Shown here: positions 16,949 to 24,920 of the stretch, in pieces | Layout: every line of letters starts with the position of its first letter | How positions within the stretch are numbered: position 1 is the first letter of the stretch | Source: an uncultured Eubacterium sp. | GTDB lineage: Bacteria > Bacillota > Clostridia > Oscillospirales > Acutalibacteraceae | Direction of reading: 5' to 3' | NCBI GenBank assembly: GCA_910577195.1 | Contig: CAJTLP010000002.1 | Coordinates: 186,001 to 250,000, forward strand | DNA: 64,000 bases | Translations under genes and position numbers: made by a program | The notes under the pieces: generated by a model | Seen by the model: only the letters and a program-made list of their open reading frames with translations | Database searches by the model: none | Told to the model about the DNA's origin: nothing

Positions 16949-19450
16949 ATGGATAATAATGAAATTCGTTATGACAATCAAAAAATCGTTGATGTAGAAA
17001 TCAGTGATGAAATAAGAAAAGCATTCCTTGACTATTCAATGAGTGTTATTGTCAGCCGTGCACTGCCGGATGTGCGTGACGGTTTAAAGCCTGTTCACAG
17101 AAGAATTCTGTACGCAATGTATGATAATAACCTTTATCCGACCAATCCTTACCGTAAGTGTGCGACCACTGTCGGTGAAGTGCTCGGTCATTATCACCCT
17201 CACGGTGATGCATCCGTTTATGATGCAATGGTAAGACTTGCGCAGCCGTTTTCTATGAGGCATACACTGGTTGACGGTCACGGTAACTTCGGCTCAATAG
17301 ACGGTGACCCGCCTGCTGCATACCGTTACACGGAAAGCAGAATGAGTAAAATCTCAATGAAAATGCTTGAGGATATCAAGAAGAATACGGTTGATTTTGC
17401 GCCGAACTTTGACGATACTGCAAAGGAGCCTACAGTTCTTCCTGCACGTTTTCCGAATCTGCTTGTAAACGGAACAACAGGTATTGCCGTTGGTATGGCA
17501 ACGAACATCCCTTCACATAATATGAAGGAAGTTATTGAGGGTATGTGCTGCCTTATTGATAATCCTGATGCACAGCTTGAGGATTTGCTTGAGCATATTA
17601 AAGGTCCTGACTTTCCTACAGGCGGTATTATTATGGGTGCAAAGGGCTTCCGTGAGGCGTATGCAACCGGACGAGGAAAAATTTACGTAAGAGCAAGAGC
17701 GGAAATTGTTGAAACAAAGGGTGACCGCTTTAAGATTGTTGTAAGCGAAATTCCTTATGGTGTAAATAAGGCAAGACTGATTACAAGAATTGCTGATTTG
17801 GTTAAGGAAAAAAGGCTTGAGGGTGTAGCCGATGTTCAGGACTATTCCGACAGACGCGGTATGCATATTGAGGTTACTGTAAAAAGAGATGCCAATGCAC
17901 AGGTTGTACTCAACAATCTTTATAAGCTTACGGATATGCAGGTAACCTTCGGTGCAATTATGCTTGCCCTTGTTGACGGTGTGCCAAAGGTACTTACTCT
18001 TAAAGAAATTCTTGAGCATTATATTGCTTTCCAGAAGGATATTGTAAGAAGAAGAACAGAGTTTGATTTAAAGAAAGCACAGGAAAGAGCCCACATTTTA
18101 GAGGGTCTTGCAAAAGCAATTGATATTGTTGATGAGGTTATTGCCACAATCCGTGCTTGTAAGGGCGGTCAGTCTGAGGCAAAGCAGGCAATTATGGACA
18201 AGTTCGGATTTGATGATCCGCAGGCAAATGCCATTGTTGCTTACCGTCTCGGTCAGTTAGCAGGACTTGAAATTGAAAAGATTATGAATGAGTTGGATGA
18301 ACTTCACGAGAAGATTAGAGATTTTCTTGATATTCTTGCTCATGAGGAAAGAATCAACGATATTATTAAAACTGAGGCAAGAGCTATCGGCGATAAATTC
18401 GGTGACGAAAGAAGAACAGAAATTTCAGGCTTCAGCGGTGATGTGGATGATGAGGACCTTATTCCTGTTGAGGAGTGTATTCTTACTCTTACCGAAAAAG
18501 GCTATATGAAGCGCCAGACCGTTGATACTTATAAGGCACAGAATCGCGGCGGTCGCGGAATTATGGGAATGACCAGACGTGAAGAGGATGTGGCTAAGAC
18601 GATGTTCTCCTGCTCTACGCACGATTTTATTCTTATCTTTACCAATAAGGGTAAGGTATTCAAGCTCAAGGGATATGAAATTCCTGAGGCATCACGTACC
18701 AGCAAGGGTATGAATGTTGTAAATATTCTTCCTCTTGAGAACGGCGAGCAGATAAGCGCTATGGTTAAGGTACCTAAGGAAGAGGACAGAACCTATCTCT
18801 GTATGGTTACAAGAAACGGTATTATCAAAAGAACTGCTCTTGACCAGTATGAACATATAAGAAAGAGCGGTATCATCGCAATCAATCTTGATGAGGGCGA
18901 CGAGCTTTCTTGGGTTGATATTACCGATGGTGAAAGAAAGCTTGTTGTGGCAACGCACGACGGAATGAGCATCTGCTTTGAAGAAAAAGACGCAAGACTG
19001 ATCGGCAGAACAGCAAGAGGTGTTAAGGCAATTCAGCTTTCTGAGGGTGACTATGTTGTGGGCTTTGCTGTTGAGCGTGAGGGATATAATCTTCTTACCG
19101 TTTCCGAAACAGGCTACGGCAGGAAGAGTGAGTTCAGTGATTACCGCGTTCAGTCAAGAGCCGGAAAGGGACTGATTAACTACCGCACATCACAGTACGG
19201 CAAGGTGGCAATGATTGCTCCTGTCAATGATGATAATGATGTTATTATGATTTCCTCCGACGGAATCATTATCCGTACGCACGCTGACCAGATTTCAACC
19301 TTCCAGAGACCTTCAAAGGGTGTTAAGGTTATGAAGGTAAATGATGGTGAAAAAATTGCGACCCTTTCCGTTGTTGACAGACTGGAGGAAGAGGCAATTG
19401 AGGAAACCGCTGAAATTCAGGCAGATGAGAGTGATGAAGCACAGGAATAA
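16949..19450 (+). CDS. gyrA: DNA gyrase subunit A
   Basis: DNA-breaking subunit of gyrase, 833 aa. The catalytic tyrosine is in PPAAYRYTESRM. The quinolone-contact segment reads HPHGDASVYDAMVRLAQ with Ala88 where E. coli has Ser83 and Asp92 where it has Asp87. The C-terminal beta-pinwheel contains the GyrA box AQNRGGRGI. An acidic tail (EEAIEETAEIQADESDEAQE) ends the protein. Start behind GGAGG. The alanine is a known natural state in mycobacteria and matters for quinolone susceptibility. Confidence 0.98.
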   Translation: MDNNEIRYDNQKIVDVEISDEIRKAFLDYSMSVIVSRALPDVRDGLKPVHRRILYAMYDNNLYPTNPYRKCATTVGEVLGHYHPHGDASVYDAMVRLAQPFSMRHTLVDGHGNFGSIDGDPPAAYRYTESRMSKISMKMLEDIKKNTVDFAPNFDDTAKEPTVLPARFPNLLVNGTTGIAVGMATNIPSHNMKEVIEGMCCLIDNPDAQLEDLLEHIKGPDFPTGGIIMGAKGFREAYATGRGKIYVRARAEIVETKGDRFKIVVSEIPYGVNKARLITRIADLVKEKRLEGVADVQDYSDRRGMHIEVTVKRDANAQVVLNNLYKLTDMQVTFGAIMLALVDGVPKVLTLKEILEHYIAFQKDIVRRRTEFDLKKAQERAHILEGLAKAIDIVDEVIATIRACKGGQSEAKQAIMDKFGFDDPQANAIVAYRLGQLAGLEIEKIMNELDELHEKIRDFLDILAHEERINDIIKTEARAIGDKFGDERRTEISGFSGDVDDEDLIPVEECILTLTEKGYMKRQTVDTYKAQNRGGRGIMGMTRREEDVAKTMFSCSTHDFILIFTNKGKVFKLKGYEIPEASRTSKGMNVVNILPLENGEQISAMVKVPKEEDRTYLCMVTRNGIIKRTALDQYEHIRKSGIIAINLDEGDELSWVDITDGERKLVVATHDGMSICFEEKDARLIGRTARGVKAIQLSEGDYVVGFAVEREGYNLLTVSETGYGRKSEFSDYRVQSRAGKGLINYRTSQYGKVAMIAPVNDDNDVIMISSDGIIIRTHADQISTFQRPSKGVKVMKVNDGEKIATLSVVDRLEEEAIEETAEIQADESDEAQE

Positions 19451-19589
19451 CAGGCAGTAATAAAGCACTGTGAATGATTCATACTAAAAAAGGTTTATTC
19501 GGTAAAAATTGTTATTTACAATTTGTTTATAGAATTTCATAGAATTTTGTTGTATAATGTCAAAAACCTTGTAAAGAGGAGTGAAACCA

Positions 19590-21200
19590 GTGGAGAAAGA
19601 ATCATACAGTATAGATGATATCCTCTCTGAAGTGAAAAAACGCAGGGAAGAGCAGGAACGCGAGCTTAAGAAAAATTCTCCCACACAGGAAAGCAGGCCG
19701 CAGAGCTCTGAAGTAAAAAAAGAGAGCGTACCCCAAAAGCCTGAAAAAAGGATCGTTTCAGAAAACATAGATAAAAAGCCTGAAAAGGTTAAAGAGACAG
19801 AGCCTGAATTTGATGAGGTTGTGATTGAAAAACAGGAAGCACCGAAGCAAAAGGCAGTTAAAGAAACACCTGAAAAGGCAAAGTCAACAGAAAAGAAGGT
19901 ACCTGAGAAAGAATCTGAAAAAGAGAAAACAGACATTGCTGATACAGATGAAGACAGCAATAATATGGTTGACATTCTCAATTTTGCAGAACCGCTTGAT
20001 GAACAGCTTCTTTTCGGTCCGACTGAGGAAAAGCCTGAAAAAGAAAAGTTTTTCAAAACAAAAAAGGGAAAAATTGTTAAGGCAGTAATTATAATTCTTG
20101 TACTTTTAATTGTGGCAGCAGGTGCATTTGCAGTTTACTATGTGAACAATATGCTGAATCAGGTTACTGAGGATGATAACGAAACACCTTATGTTGCAAC
20201 AGAGTATTACGACGGAATGGACTTTCTGCAAGAGGATTTCCCAATGATTGAAGAGCAGTCAGCCTATGATGTTTACAGCTATAAGGAGTACCTTAAGTAT
20301 TGGTATCAGAACGGTGACCCTGTAAGATCCTCTCACGTGCTTAACGTTCTGTTAATCGGTGAAGATACCAGAGAGGAGAAAATTACCGATACATCAAGAG
20401 CGGACTCGGCAATCATTGCAAGCATCAATGTTGATACAGGTACAATTCATCTTACCTCTATTTTGCGTGACCTTCTTGTTTATTATGAGGTAAACGGTGA
20501 GGGACATTACGGAAAAATTAATGAATCTGCATCAGTAGGCGGAATGAATACTTATATCACCACGATTGAAAGGTATTATAAAATTTCCATAGATAACTAT
20601 GCAGTGGTGAATTTTGCAAGCTTCCCTAAAATTATTGATGCTCTCGGCGGTGTGGATATAAACATTACATCTGCTGAGATTAATGAAATAAATAATCACC
20701 CTTACACCTATGGTGATGTCGGCGAGGTTTATATTGAAAAGAACTTTGAGGGCAACGAGGGTGTAATGAAGCTTGACGGCATACAGGCACTTGCATACTG
20801 CAGAATCAGGCATATTGACTCCGACAATGCAAGAGCGGACAGACAGAAAAATGTTTTAAACGAGCTGTTTAAAAAGATTAAGGGCTCAGGAACACTGGAT
20901 GCCGTTAAGGTAGTTAACCAGCTTTCACAGTATACCAAAACAGGATATACAAAGAAGGAGCTTATCTCAATCGGCAACCTTGCTCTGAGAGACGGCTGGC
21001 TTAATTACGAAATTCAGACAAGGAATGTACCGTCTGAAGAAAACAGTCAGGGCGGACAGAACTTCCCTATGTATAATGCATGGATATGGATTGCCGATAT
21101 TCCTAAGGAAGCATATGAGCTGCAGATGGCTATTTACGGAAAATCAAATATTCATCTGAATGAAAACAGACCTGATTACATTTCAATGGGCAAATATTAA
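19590..21200 (+). CDS. LytR-CpsA-Psr (LCP) family cell-wall polymer ligase
   Basis: Attaches polyprenyl-linked glycopolymers to peptidoglycan on the outer face. GTG 19590 is chosen (AGAGGAG eight bases before); an earlier GTG at 19581 overlaps that site. About 536 aa: a long charged cytoplasmic Lys/Glu/Pro tail of some 160 residues, one membrane helix (VIIILVLLIVAAGAFAVYYV), a spacer, then the LCP domain with VLLIGEDTREEKITDTSRADS, TSILRDLLVYY, IDALGGVDINI and YCRIRHIDSDNARADRQ. The arginines and aspartates of active LCP enzymes are present. The very long cytoplasmic tail is unusual. Confidence 0.88.
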   Translation: MEKESYSIDDILSEVKKRREEQERELKKNSPTQESRPQSSEVKKESVPQKPEKRIVSENIDKKPEKVKETEPEFDEVVIEKQEAPKQKAVKETPEKAKSTEKKVPEKESEKEKTDIADTDEDSNNMVDILNFAEPLDEQLLFGPTEEKPEKEKFFKTKKGKIVKAVIIILVLLIVAAGAFAVYYVNNMLNQVTEDDNETPYVATEYYDGMDFLQEDFPMIEEQSAYDVYSYKEYLKYWYQNGDPVRSSHVLNVLLIGEDTREEKITDTSRADSAIIASINVDTGTIHLTSILRDLLVYYEVNGEGHYGKINESASVGGMNTYITTIERYYKISIDNYAVVNFASFPKIIDALGGVDINITSAEINEINNHPYTYGDVGEVYIEKNFEGNEGVMKLDGIQALAYCRIRHIDSDNARADRQKNVLNELFKKIKGSGTLDAVKVVNQLSQYTKTGYTKKELISIGNLALRDGWLNYEIQTRNVPSEENSQGGQNFPMYNAWIWIADIPKEAYELQMAIYGKSNIHLNENRPDYISMGKY

Positions 21201-21202
21201 AT

Positions 21203-21236
21203 AAAAAACAAAGGACAGCATTGTCCTTTGTTTTTT
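21203..21236. terminator. Bidirectional terminator between the LCP gene and the small RHH-like gene
   Basis: AAAAAACAAAGGACA and TGTCCTTTGTTTTTT form a 15-bp stem with loop GCAT, A/T-tracts on both sides. Confidence 0.92.
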
Positions 21237-21405
21237 ATTTATCGTTGATATCCTCAAGGGCAGTGCGGACAGCCTCCACGACAAAAGCGGTAAAGGTGCA
21301 GTCTTTGCCTGCAATCGCATTTTCAATCTGCTCAATGATATCATTAGGAAAACGGATACTCTTGCTTGTCGTCGGTGGAATTGTCGGTATCTGAAATTTT
21401 CTCAT
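21235..21405 (-). CDS. Small ribbon-helix-helix-like protein, copy A
   Basis: A 56-aa protein, MRKFQIPTIPPTTSKSIRFP then a C-terminal part DCTFTAFVVEAVRTALEDIN. A short beta strand (SIRFP) followed by two helices is the Arc/CopG ribbon-helix-helix order, and similar small proteins are annotated YlcI/YnfO-like; this is a guess from pattern. The start is the ATG at 21405 behind GGGAG. An open frame continues upstream to a TTG at 21477, but that stretch forms a strong hairpin and is conserved as DNA, so it is treated as a leader. A second copy lies at 48560-48727. Confidence 0.7.
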   Translation of the reverse strand: MRKFQIPTIPPTTSKSIRFPNDIIEQIENAIAGKDCTFTAFVVEAVRTALEDINDK

Positions 21406-21482
21406 CTTTTTTCTCCCTATAATAAAAAATGCGCAGCCGAAGCTGCGCACAAAAACGCATAGCTCAACTGTCGCCAAACAAT
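21406..21482 (-). promoter_or_regulatory. Conserved hairpin leader of RHH-like copy A
   Basis: The 77 nt before the start are nearly identical to the leader of copy B (48483-48559): TTTGGCGACAGTTGAGCTAT, then a GCGCAGC-TTCG-GCTGCGC hairpin followed by ATTTTTTATTATA, which resembles a terminator/attenuator. The leader is more conserved between copies than the coding part. Confidence 0.65.
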
Positions 21483-21601
21483 ATTACATAATACCAGTAC
21501 TATAAAAGCAGTATTATAAGAGCATGCATTTTTAACAAAATTAAAAATACTGCTTAGTATAGTACTACTTATGGTATTATTAAATTGTAATATTATTTGG
21601 C
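21473..21601. repeat. Long imperfect palindrome (129 bp)
   Basis: GCCAAACAATATTAC at the left is matched by GTAATATTATTTGGC at the right (one mismatch), and inside these ends AATACC, AGTACTATA and AAGCAGTATT are again matched by AATACTGCTTAGTATAGTACT and GGTATT. The loop is about 30 nt around 21516-21545. It could fold into one long hairpin. No open frame; MITE-like or a structured regulatory region of the adjacent small gene. Confidence 0.6.
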
Positions 21602-21643
21602 ATTTTCATTTTATCATTATTAAAATAAATAGTCAATATAAAA

Positions 21644-21691
21644 TAACCCACACGGTCGCTTTCAATTACCTGAAAATAGCCATGTGGGTTA
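21644..21691 (-). terminator. Probable terminator of the histidine phosphatase gene
   Basis: TAACCCACACGG (21644-21655) pairs with CCATGTGGGTTA (21680-21691), a 12-bp stem with one G-T pair and a 24-nt loop; leftward it is followed by TTTTATATTG. Confidence 0.6.
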
Positions 21692-21773
21692 CATACTTTT
21701 ATAAAACGAATTAAATTAAAAACTTTGTTATAGCACCTGTGCAGTTTGTTCGCGGTTTTTGTATAAATGAGAA

Positions 21774-22412
21774 TTAATTTTCCTCTTTTAATTCCTCTAA
21801 CGATATCGGCGAGGTGTCGATTACTTCAATTTTTCTTGCCTGCATCCAGAGAGATGGTGTAAGTCTGAGCTTATAGCCGTAGCCTGCATCCATTTGCCAA
21901 TGTGCCATAGGTGCTTCAGGCAGACCGTAGCAAGCGAGAATCGTCATCAATACTCCTGCGTGACCGACGATTGCAATATTATTTGTCCCTGTTTTTACAC
22001 AGCCGTCAACAACCTTTTCAAAGGCATCGCAGATTCTGTGTGAAAACTGCGCATTGCTTTCACCGTAAGGTGCAGCAGCATATATATCACCGTGCAGCCA
22101 GTTTTTGAAATCCTCGTTGTCCTTAAGCTCTTCTGCAGTAAGCCCTTCAAATTCACCGAAGTTATATTCGATGAAATCATCAATTACTAAGGTGTTATTT
22201 TTTGGAAACATAATTTTTGCAGAATCAATGCATCTTTTAAGCGGTGAAGAAAATACAGCATCAACCTCCGGATAATGCTCGTGTGCTTTGATTGATTTAA
22301 GAGATGATATACTATCTGTAGTAAGTGGCAAATCCGTATGCCCAATATACTGTGCGTTTAAGTTTCCCTTAGTAAGTCCGTGTCGGAAAAGATAAATTGT
22401 ATAGGTTTTCAT
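21774..22412 (-). CDS. Histidine phosphatase superfamily protein
   Basis: A 212-aa single-domain phosphatase of the phosphoglycerate mutase-like clan. Seen: the phospho-acceptor motif FRHGLTKGNLNAQYIG near residue 9 (RHG), VFSSPLKRCIDSA, the acidic GEFEGL segment, and the second histidine in AIVGHAGVLMTIL. The lack of the long insertions of GpmA suggests a broad or small-metabolite phosphatase (PhoE/CobC type); the substrate is not readable. Start ATG 22412 behind AAAAGGAG. Divergent from the XRE gene, sharing its operator region. Confidence 0.88.
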   Translation of the reverse strand: MKTYTIYLFRHGLTKGNLNAQYIGHTDLPLTTDSISSLKSIKAHEHYPEVDAVFSSPLKRCIDSAKIMFPKNNTLVIDDFIEYNFGEFEGLTAEELKDNEDFKNWLHGDIYAAAPYGESNAQFSHRICDAFEKVVDGCVKTGTNNIAIVGHAGVLMTILACYGLPEAPMAHWQMDAGYGYKLRLTPSLWMQARKIEVIDTSPISLEELKEEN

Positions 22413-22471
22413 TGAAAAAAGCTCCTTTTAAAACGAAATATTACAAATAATTAACAAAGTCAAATTGCGTC

Positions 22472-22510
22472 TTTACAAATAGTAATATGGTGTTATAATA
22501 CTATTTGTAA
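22472..22510 (+). promoter_or_regulatory. XRE-gene promoter with overlapping perfect inverted-repeat operator
   Basis: TTTACA (22472-22477), a 16-bp spacer and TATAAT (22494-22499). TTACAAATAGTA (22473-22484) and its exact complement TACTATTTGTAA (22499-22510) flank the promoter with a 14-bp spacer. A further half-site-like TTACAAATAATTA lies at 22441-22453. Confidence 0.75.
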
Positions 22511-22527
22511 TAAACGGAGGAATTTTA

Positions 22528-23181
22528 ATGGAAAATAATTTACAGGATAAAAATTCCGCCAAACAGAACAAGGCGGAAAAATTATCAAAATTTGCTGAAA
22601 TTCTCTCTCAGCTGCGTAAGGAGAGAGGTATAAGCCAGAAGAAAGCGGCAAATGATTTGGGGATAAGCCAGGCGCTGCTCAGCCATTATGAAAAGGGTAT
22701 CAGAGAATGCGGACTGGATTTCGTTATTAAATGCAGCGAATATTACGGAGTAACGACCGACTATCTTTTAGGCGTGAGTGAGAATCGTAACGGCGTTGAT
22801 ATGGCATTTATGTCAGATGATGATGCAATGGAGAAGTCATCCGTTCAGACATTAGTCCATGCATCAAATATGATTCTTAATATGATTTCTTCAGCAAAGG
22901 ATATAAGTGCAAGCAAGTATATCTATGATTATTATACATTATGTGTTTATCGCGGTGCACTTACTATGGCAAAGGCAGGCATACTGCCTAAGGAAATGTT
23001 TAAGATTGATTTTAACTTAGGCCGTGAGCTTGCATCAGCAGCCATTGCAGTTGAGGATGCGCGCTTTGTATTTATTGAAGATAAGTCAAGAACCGGTACG
23101 GACCTGAGTGAAAAGACTGCACTGCACTCGATTATAGAGAGAGCGGAAGAGCATATTCTTACAAGCTTTATTTTAGAATAA
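22528..23181 (+). CDS. XRE-family transcriptional regulator
   Basis: A 217-aa protein. Residues about 23-75 form the lambda-repressor-like helix-turn-helix: ILSQLRKERGISQKKAANDL, GISQALLSHYEKGIRE, YGVTTDYLLG. The C-terminal two thirds, about 140 residues, are helical (NMILNMISSAKDISASKYIY, FNLGRELASAAIAVEDARF) and could bind a ligand or dimerise; not recognised. A perfect inverted repeat overlies its own promoter, so autoregulation is likely. The 3' end overlaps convergent mtnN by 9 bp. Confidence 0.88.
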   Translation: MENNLQDKNSAKQNKAEKLSKFAEILSQLRKERGISQKKAANDLGISQALLSHYEKGIRECGLDFVIKCSEYYGVTTDYLLGVSENRNGVDMAFMSDDDAMEKSSVQTLVHASNMILNMISSAKDISASKYIYDYYTLCVYRGALTMAKAGILPKEMFKIDFNLGRELASAAIAVEDARFVFIEDKSRTGTDLSEKTALHSIIERAEEHILTSFILE

Positions 23182-23880
23182 AGCGTATTGATTTTGTTCG
23201 GATTTAATAAATTCAATGATGATCGCTGTGGAAATGTCCGCAGCGATTTTTTTAAATGTAGGGTAATCAAGCTGCGAATTTTCATCACCGCCGTCACTGA
23301 TTGAACGGATAACAGCAAAAGGAATATGATTGGCAGCACAGGTATGGCCGATTGCACCGCCCTCCATTTCGCCGCAGATTGCACTGAATTCATCCGTGAG
23401 CTTTTTCTTAAGTCCGCTGTCTGCAATAAAGGTATCACCGCTGGCAATTGTTCCGCGATGTATTTTTTCACCGCAGTTTATTGCAGTGCGTGCCAGCTTT
23501 TCGGATAATTCTTCATCCGTTTTGATTTTGATTGTATTCAGTCCGTTGATAAATCCCAGCGGCTCACCCAGTGCGGAAATATCAATATCATATTCACATA
23601 CGTCTGTAGCAATCACGATATTTTTAATTACAACATCCTGTGAAAGTGAACAGCCCACACCGACATTGATGATTTTATCTATGTCAAAATTATCAATCAT
23701 AGCCTGAGTGCACAGTGCAGCATTCACCTTACCCGGTGAGCACTGAGCAGCACACACCATAACCTCCTCAAGAAAGCCGCAGACAAACTCCACACCGGCA
23801 ATATTGCTGACGGTTTTCTGAGTTATCTTTTCTTTTATTGCATTTACCTCAACGTCCATTGCACCGATTATTCCGAGCAT
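23173..23880 (-). CDS. mtnN: 5'-methylthioadenosine/S-adenosylhomocysteine nucleosidase
   Basis: Hydrolyses MTA and SAH to adenine plus the thioribose, recycling products of SAM reactions. It is 235 aa. Seen: the N-terminal MLGIIGAMDVEVNAIKEKI (catalytic Glu region), CSPGKVNAALCTQAMID, NVGVGCSL, the purine-site EMEGGAIGHTCAANHIPFAV and IRSISDGGDENSQLDY with the catalytic aspartate. A promoter lies 57 bp upstream of the start. Convergent overlap of 9 bp with the XRE gene. Confidence 0.95.
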   Translation of the reverse strand: MLGIIGAMDVEVNAIKEKITQKTVSNIAGVEFVCGFLEEVMVCAAQCSPGKVNAALCTQAMIDNFDIDKIINVGVGCSLSQDVVIKNIVIATDVCEYDIDISALGEPLGFINGLNTIKIKTDEELSEKLARTAINCGEKIHRGTIASGDTFIADSGLKKKLTDEFSAICGEMEGGAIGHTCAANHIPFAVIRSISDGGDENSQLDYPTFKKIAADISTAIIIEFIKSEQNQYALF

Positions 23881-23936
23881 AGCTATCCCTCTTTAAAATG
23901 TTCTAGTTGTGCATTAAAGAGCACTACCCAATATAT

Positions 23937-23965
23937 AGTATAATTATAATATATATTAAGAACAA
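23937..23965 (-). promoter_or_regulatory. mtnN promoter
   Basis: Leftward TTGTTC (23960-23965), a 17-bp spacer and TATACT (23937-23942). Confidence 0.55.
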
Positions 23966-23988
23966 ATACAAGAATAATAATTTTTTTA

Positions 23989-24018
23989 TTGACAAGGCTT
24001 GTTCTTTTAATATATAAT
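23989..24018 (+). promoter_or_regulatory. rpmH promoter with a long leader
   Basis: TTGACA (23989-23994), an 18-bp spacer and TATAAT (24013-24018). The start codon is about 160 nt downstream; the leader holds a CTGCAC/GTGCAG hairpin around 24118-24136 and no reading frame of note. TTAAGAACAA and TTGTTCTTTTAA flank the -35 region as an inverted repeat. Confidence 0.75.
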
Positions 24019-24186
24019 ATCAAACGATAATGTGGAATTGTGTCCGCTGGTTTCAGCTTTATCTGACAAAAACGGATTTTATTCATTCGCAGGATCACCT
24101 TATCAATTTGTAATTGCCTGCACTATACCCGTGCAGAGTTTATAAAAGATTAAGACAAGTTTAGTCTTTAGAATGGAGTGAAAAAA

Positions 24187-24321
24187 ATGAAGAGAACTTT
24201 CCAGCCTAAGAAGAGACACGCAAAGATGGAACATGGTTTCAGAAAGAGAATGTCAACAAAGAATGGTAGAAAGGTACTTGCTCGCCGTCGTGCAAAGGGC
24301 AGAAAGAAGCTTTCTTACTAA
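24187..24321 (+). CDS. rpmH: Ribosomal protein bL34
   Basis: Large-subunit protein, 44 aa, found by eye because of its size: it starts MKRTFQPKKRHAKMEHGFRK and ends RKVLARRRAKGRKKLSY, the standard bL34 pattern of Arg/Lys. Start behind TGGAGTG. It opens the rpmH-rnpA-yidD-yidC-jag series, which here reads in the dnaA direction. Confidence 0.98.
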   Translation: MKRTFQPKKRHAKMEHGFRKRMSTKNGRKVLARRRAKGRKKLSY

Positions 24322-24342
24322 TTACCGATTGGGAGTGATTAG

Positions 24343-24675
24343 GTGAAAAGCAAAACCTTAAAGGAAAACAAGGATTTCAGAAGACTGTATTACAGAGGCA
24401 GGACATGTGCCTCCTCCTGTATTGTTACTTATATTATGAAAAGCAGACTCGGTGAAACACGTGTTGGCATTACAAGCGGTAAAAAAATCGGTAATGCCGT
24501 TAAGCGTAACAGGGCGAGAAGGCTTATTCGTGCTGCGTTCAGTGAATATGAAAACAGTCTTAACGGCTGTTATGATATTGTTTTTGTTGCAAGAACAAGA
24601 ACAGCAGAGGTAAAAATGCAGGAAGTACAGCAGCAGATGGAGGAACAGCTTAAAAAGCTGGGTGCACTGAGTTGA
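24343..24675 (+). CDS. rnpA: Ribonuclease P protein component
   Basis: Basic protein cofactor of RNase P, 110 aa, starting at GTG 24343 behind GGGAGTG. It contains the core LKENKDFRRLYYRGR, GITSGKKIGNAVKRNRARRL (the RNR motif that touches the RNA) and YDIVFVARTR. It ends with a TTGA overlap that starts yidD, so translation is coupled. Confidence 0.96.
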   Translation: MKSKTLKENKDFRRLYYRGRTCASSCIVTYIMKSRLGETRVGITSGKKIGNAVKRNRARRLIRAAFSEYENSLNGCYDIVFVARTRTAEVKMQEVQQQMEEQLKKLGALS

Positions 24676-24920
24676 ACAGATTTATTAAAAAGGTAATGAT
24701 ATTTCTTATCAGAACATATCAGCTTACAATCAGCCCCAGATTTTCACACGGCAGCTGCCGTTATAATCCTACCTGCTCGCAGTATGCAATTGAAGCAATT
24801 GAAATCCACGGTATTTTTAAAGGAAGCCTTTTGGCGATATACCGTATTTTAAGGTGCAACCCTTTTTCAAAGGGCGGCTGGGACCCTGTGCCCCCAAAGA
24901 AAAATAAAGAGGATAACTAA
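24672..24920 (+). CDS. yidD: YidD membrane-protein insertion efficiency factor
   Basis: An 82-aa inner-face protein, TTG start at 24672 overlapping the rnpA stop by four bases. Family signature: RTYQLTISPRFSHGSCRYNP followed by TCSQYAIEAI and CNPFSKGGWDPVP, with the conserved cysteines. It has an amphipathic N-terminal helix rather than a true membrane span. Acts with YidC in insertion. Stop overlaps the yidC start by one base. Confidence 0.95.
   Translation: MNRFIKKVMIFLIRTYQLTISPRFSHGSCRYNPTCSQYAIEAIEIHGIFKGSLLAIYRILRCNPFSKGGWDPVPPKKNKEDN

Noticed and set aside
17513..18019. 168-codon minus-strand frame inside gyrA
   Set aside because: Antisense to the conserved gyrA coding part; no start context or family pattern.
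21406..21477. N-terminal 24-residue extension of the small RHH-like protein (TTG start)
   Set aside because: The stretch forms a terminator-like hairpin and is conserved at DNA level; a good GGGAG site precedes the internal ATG.
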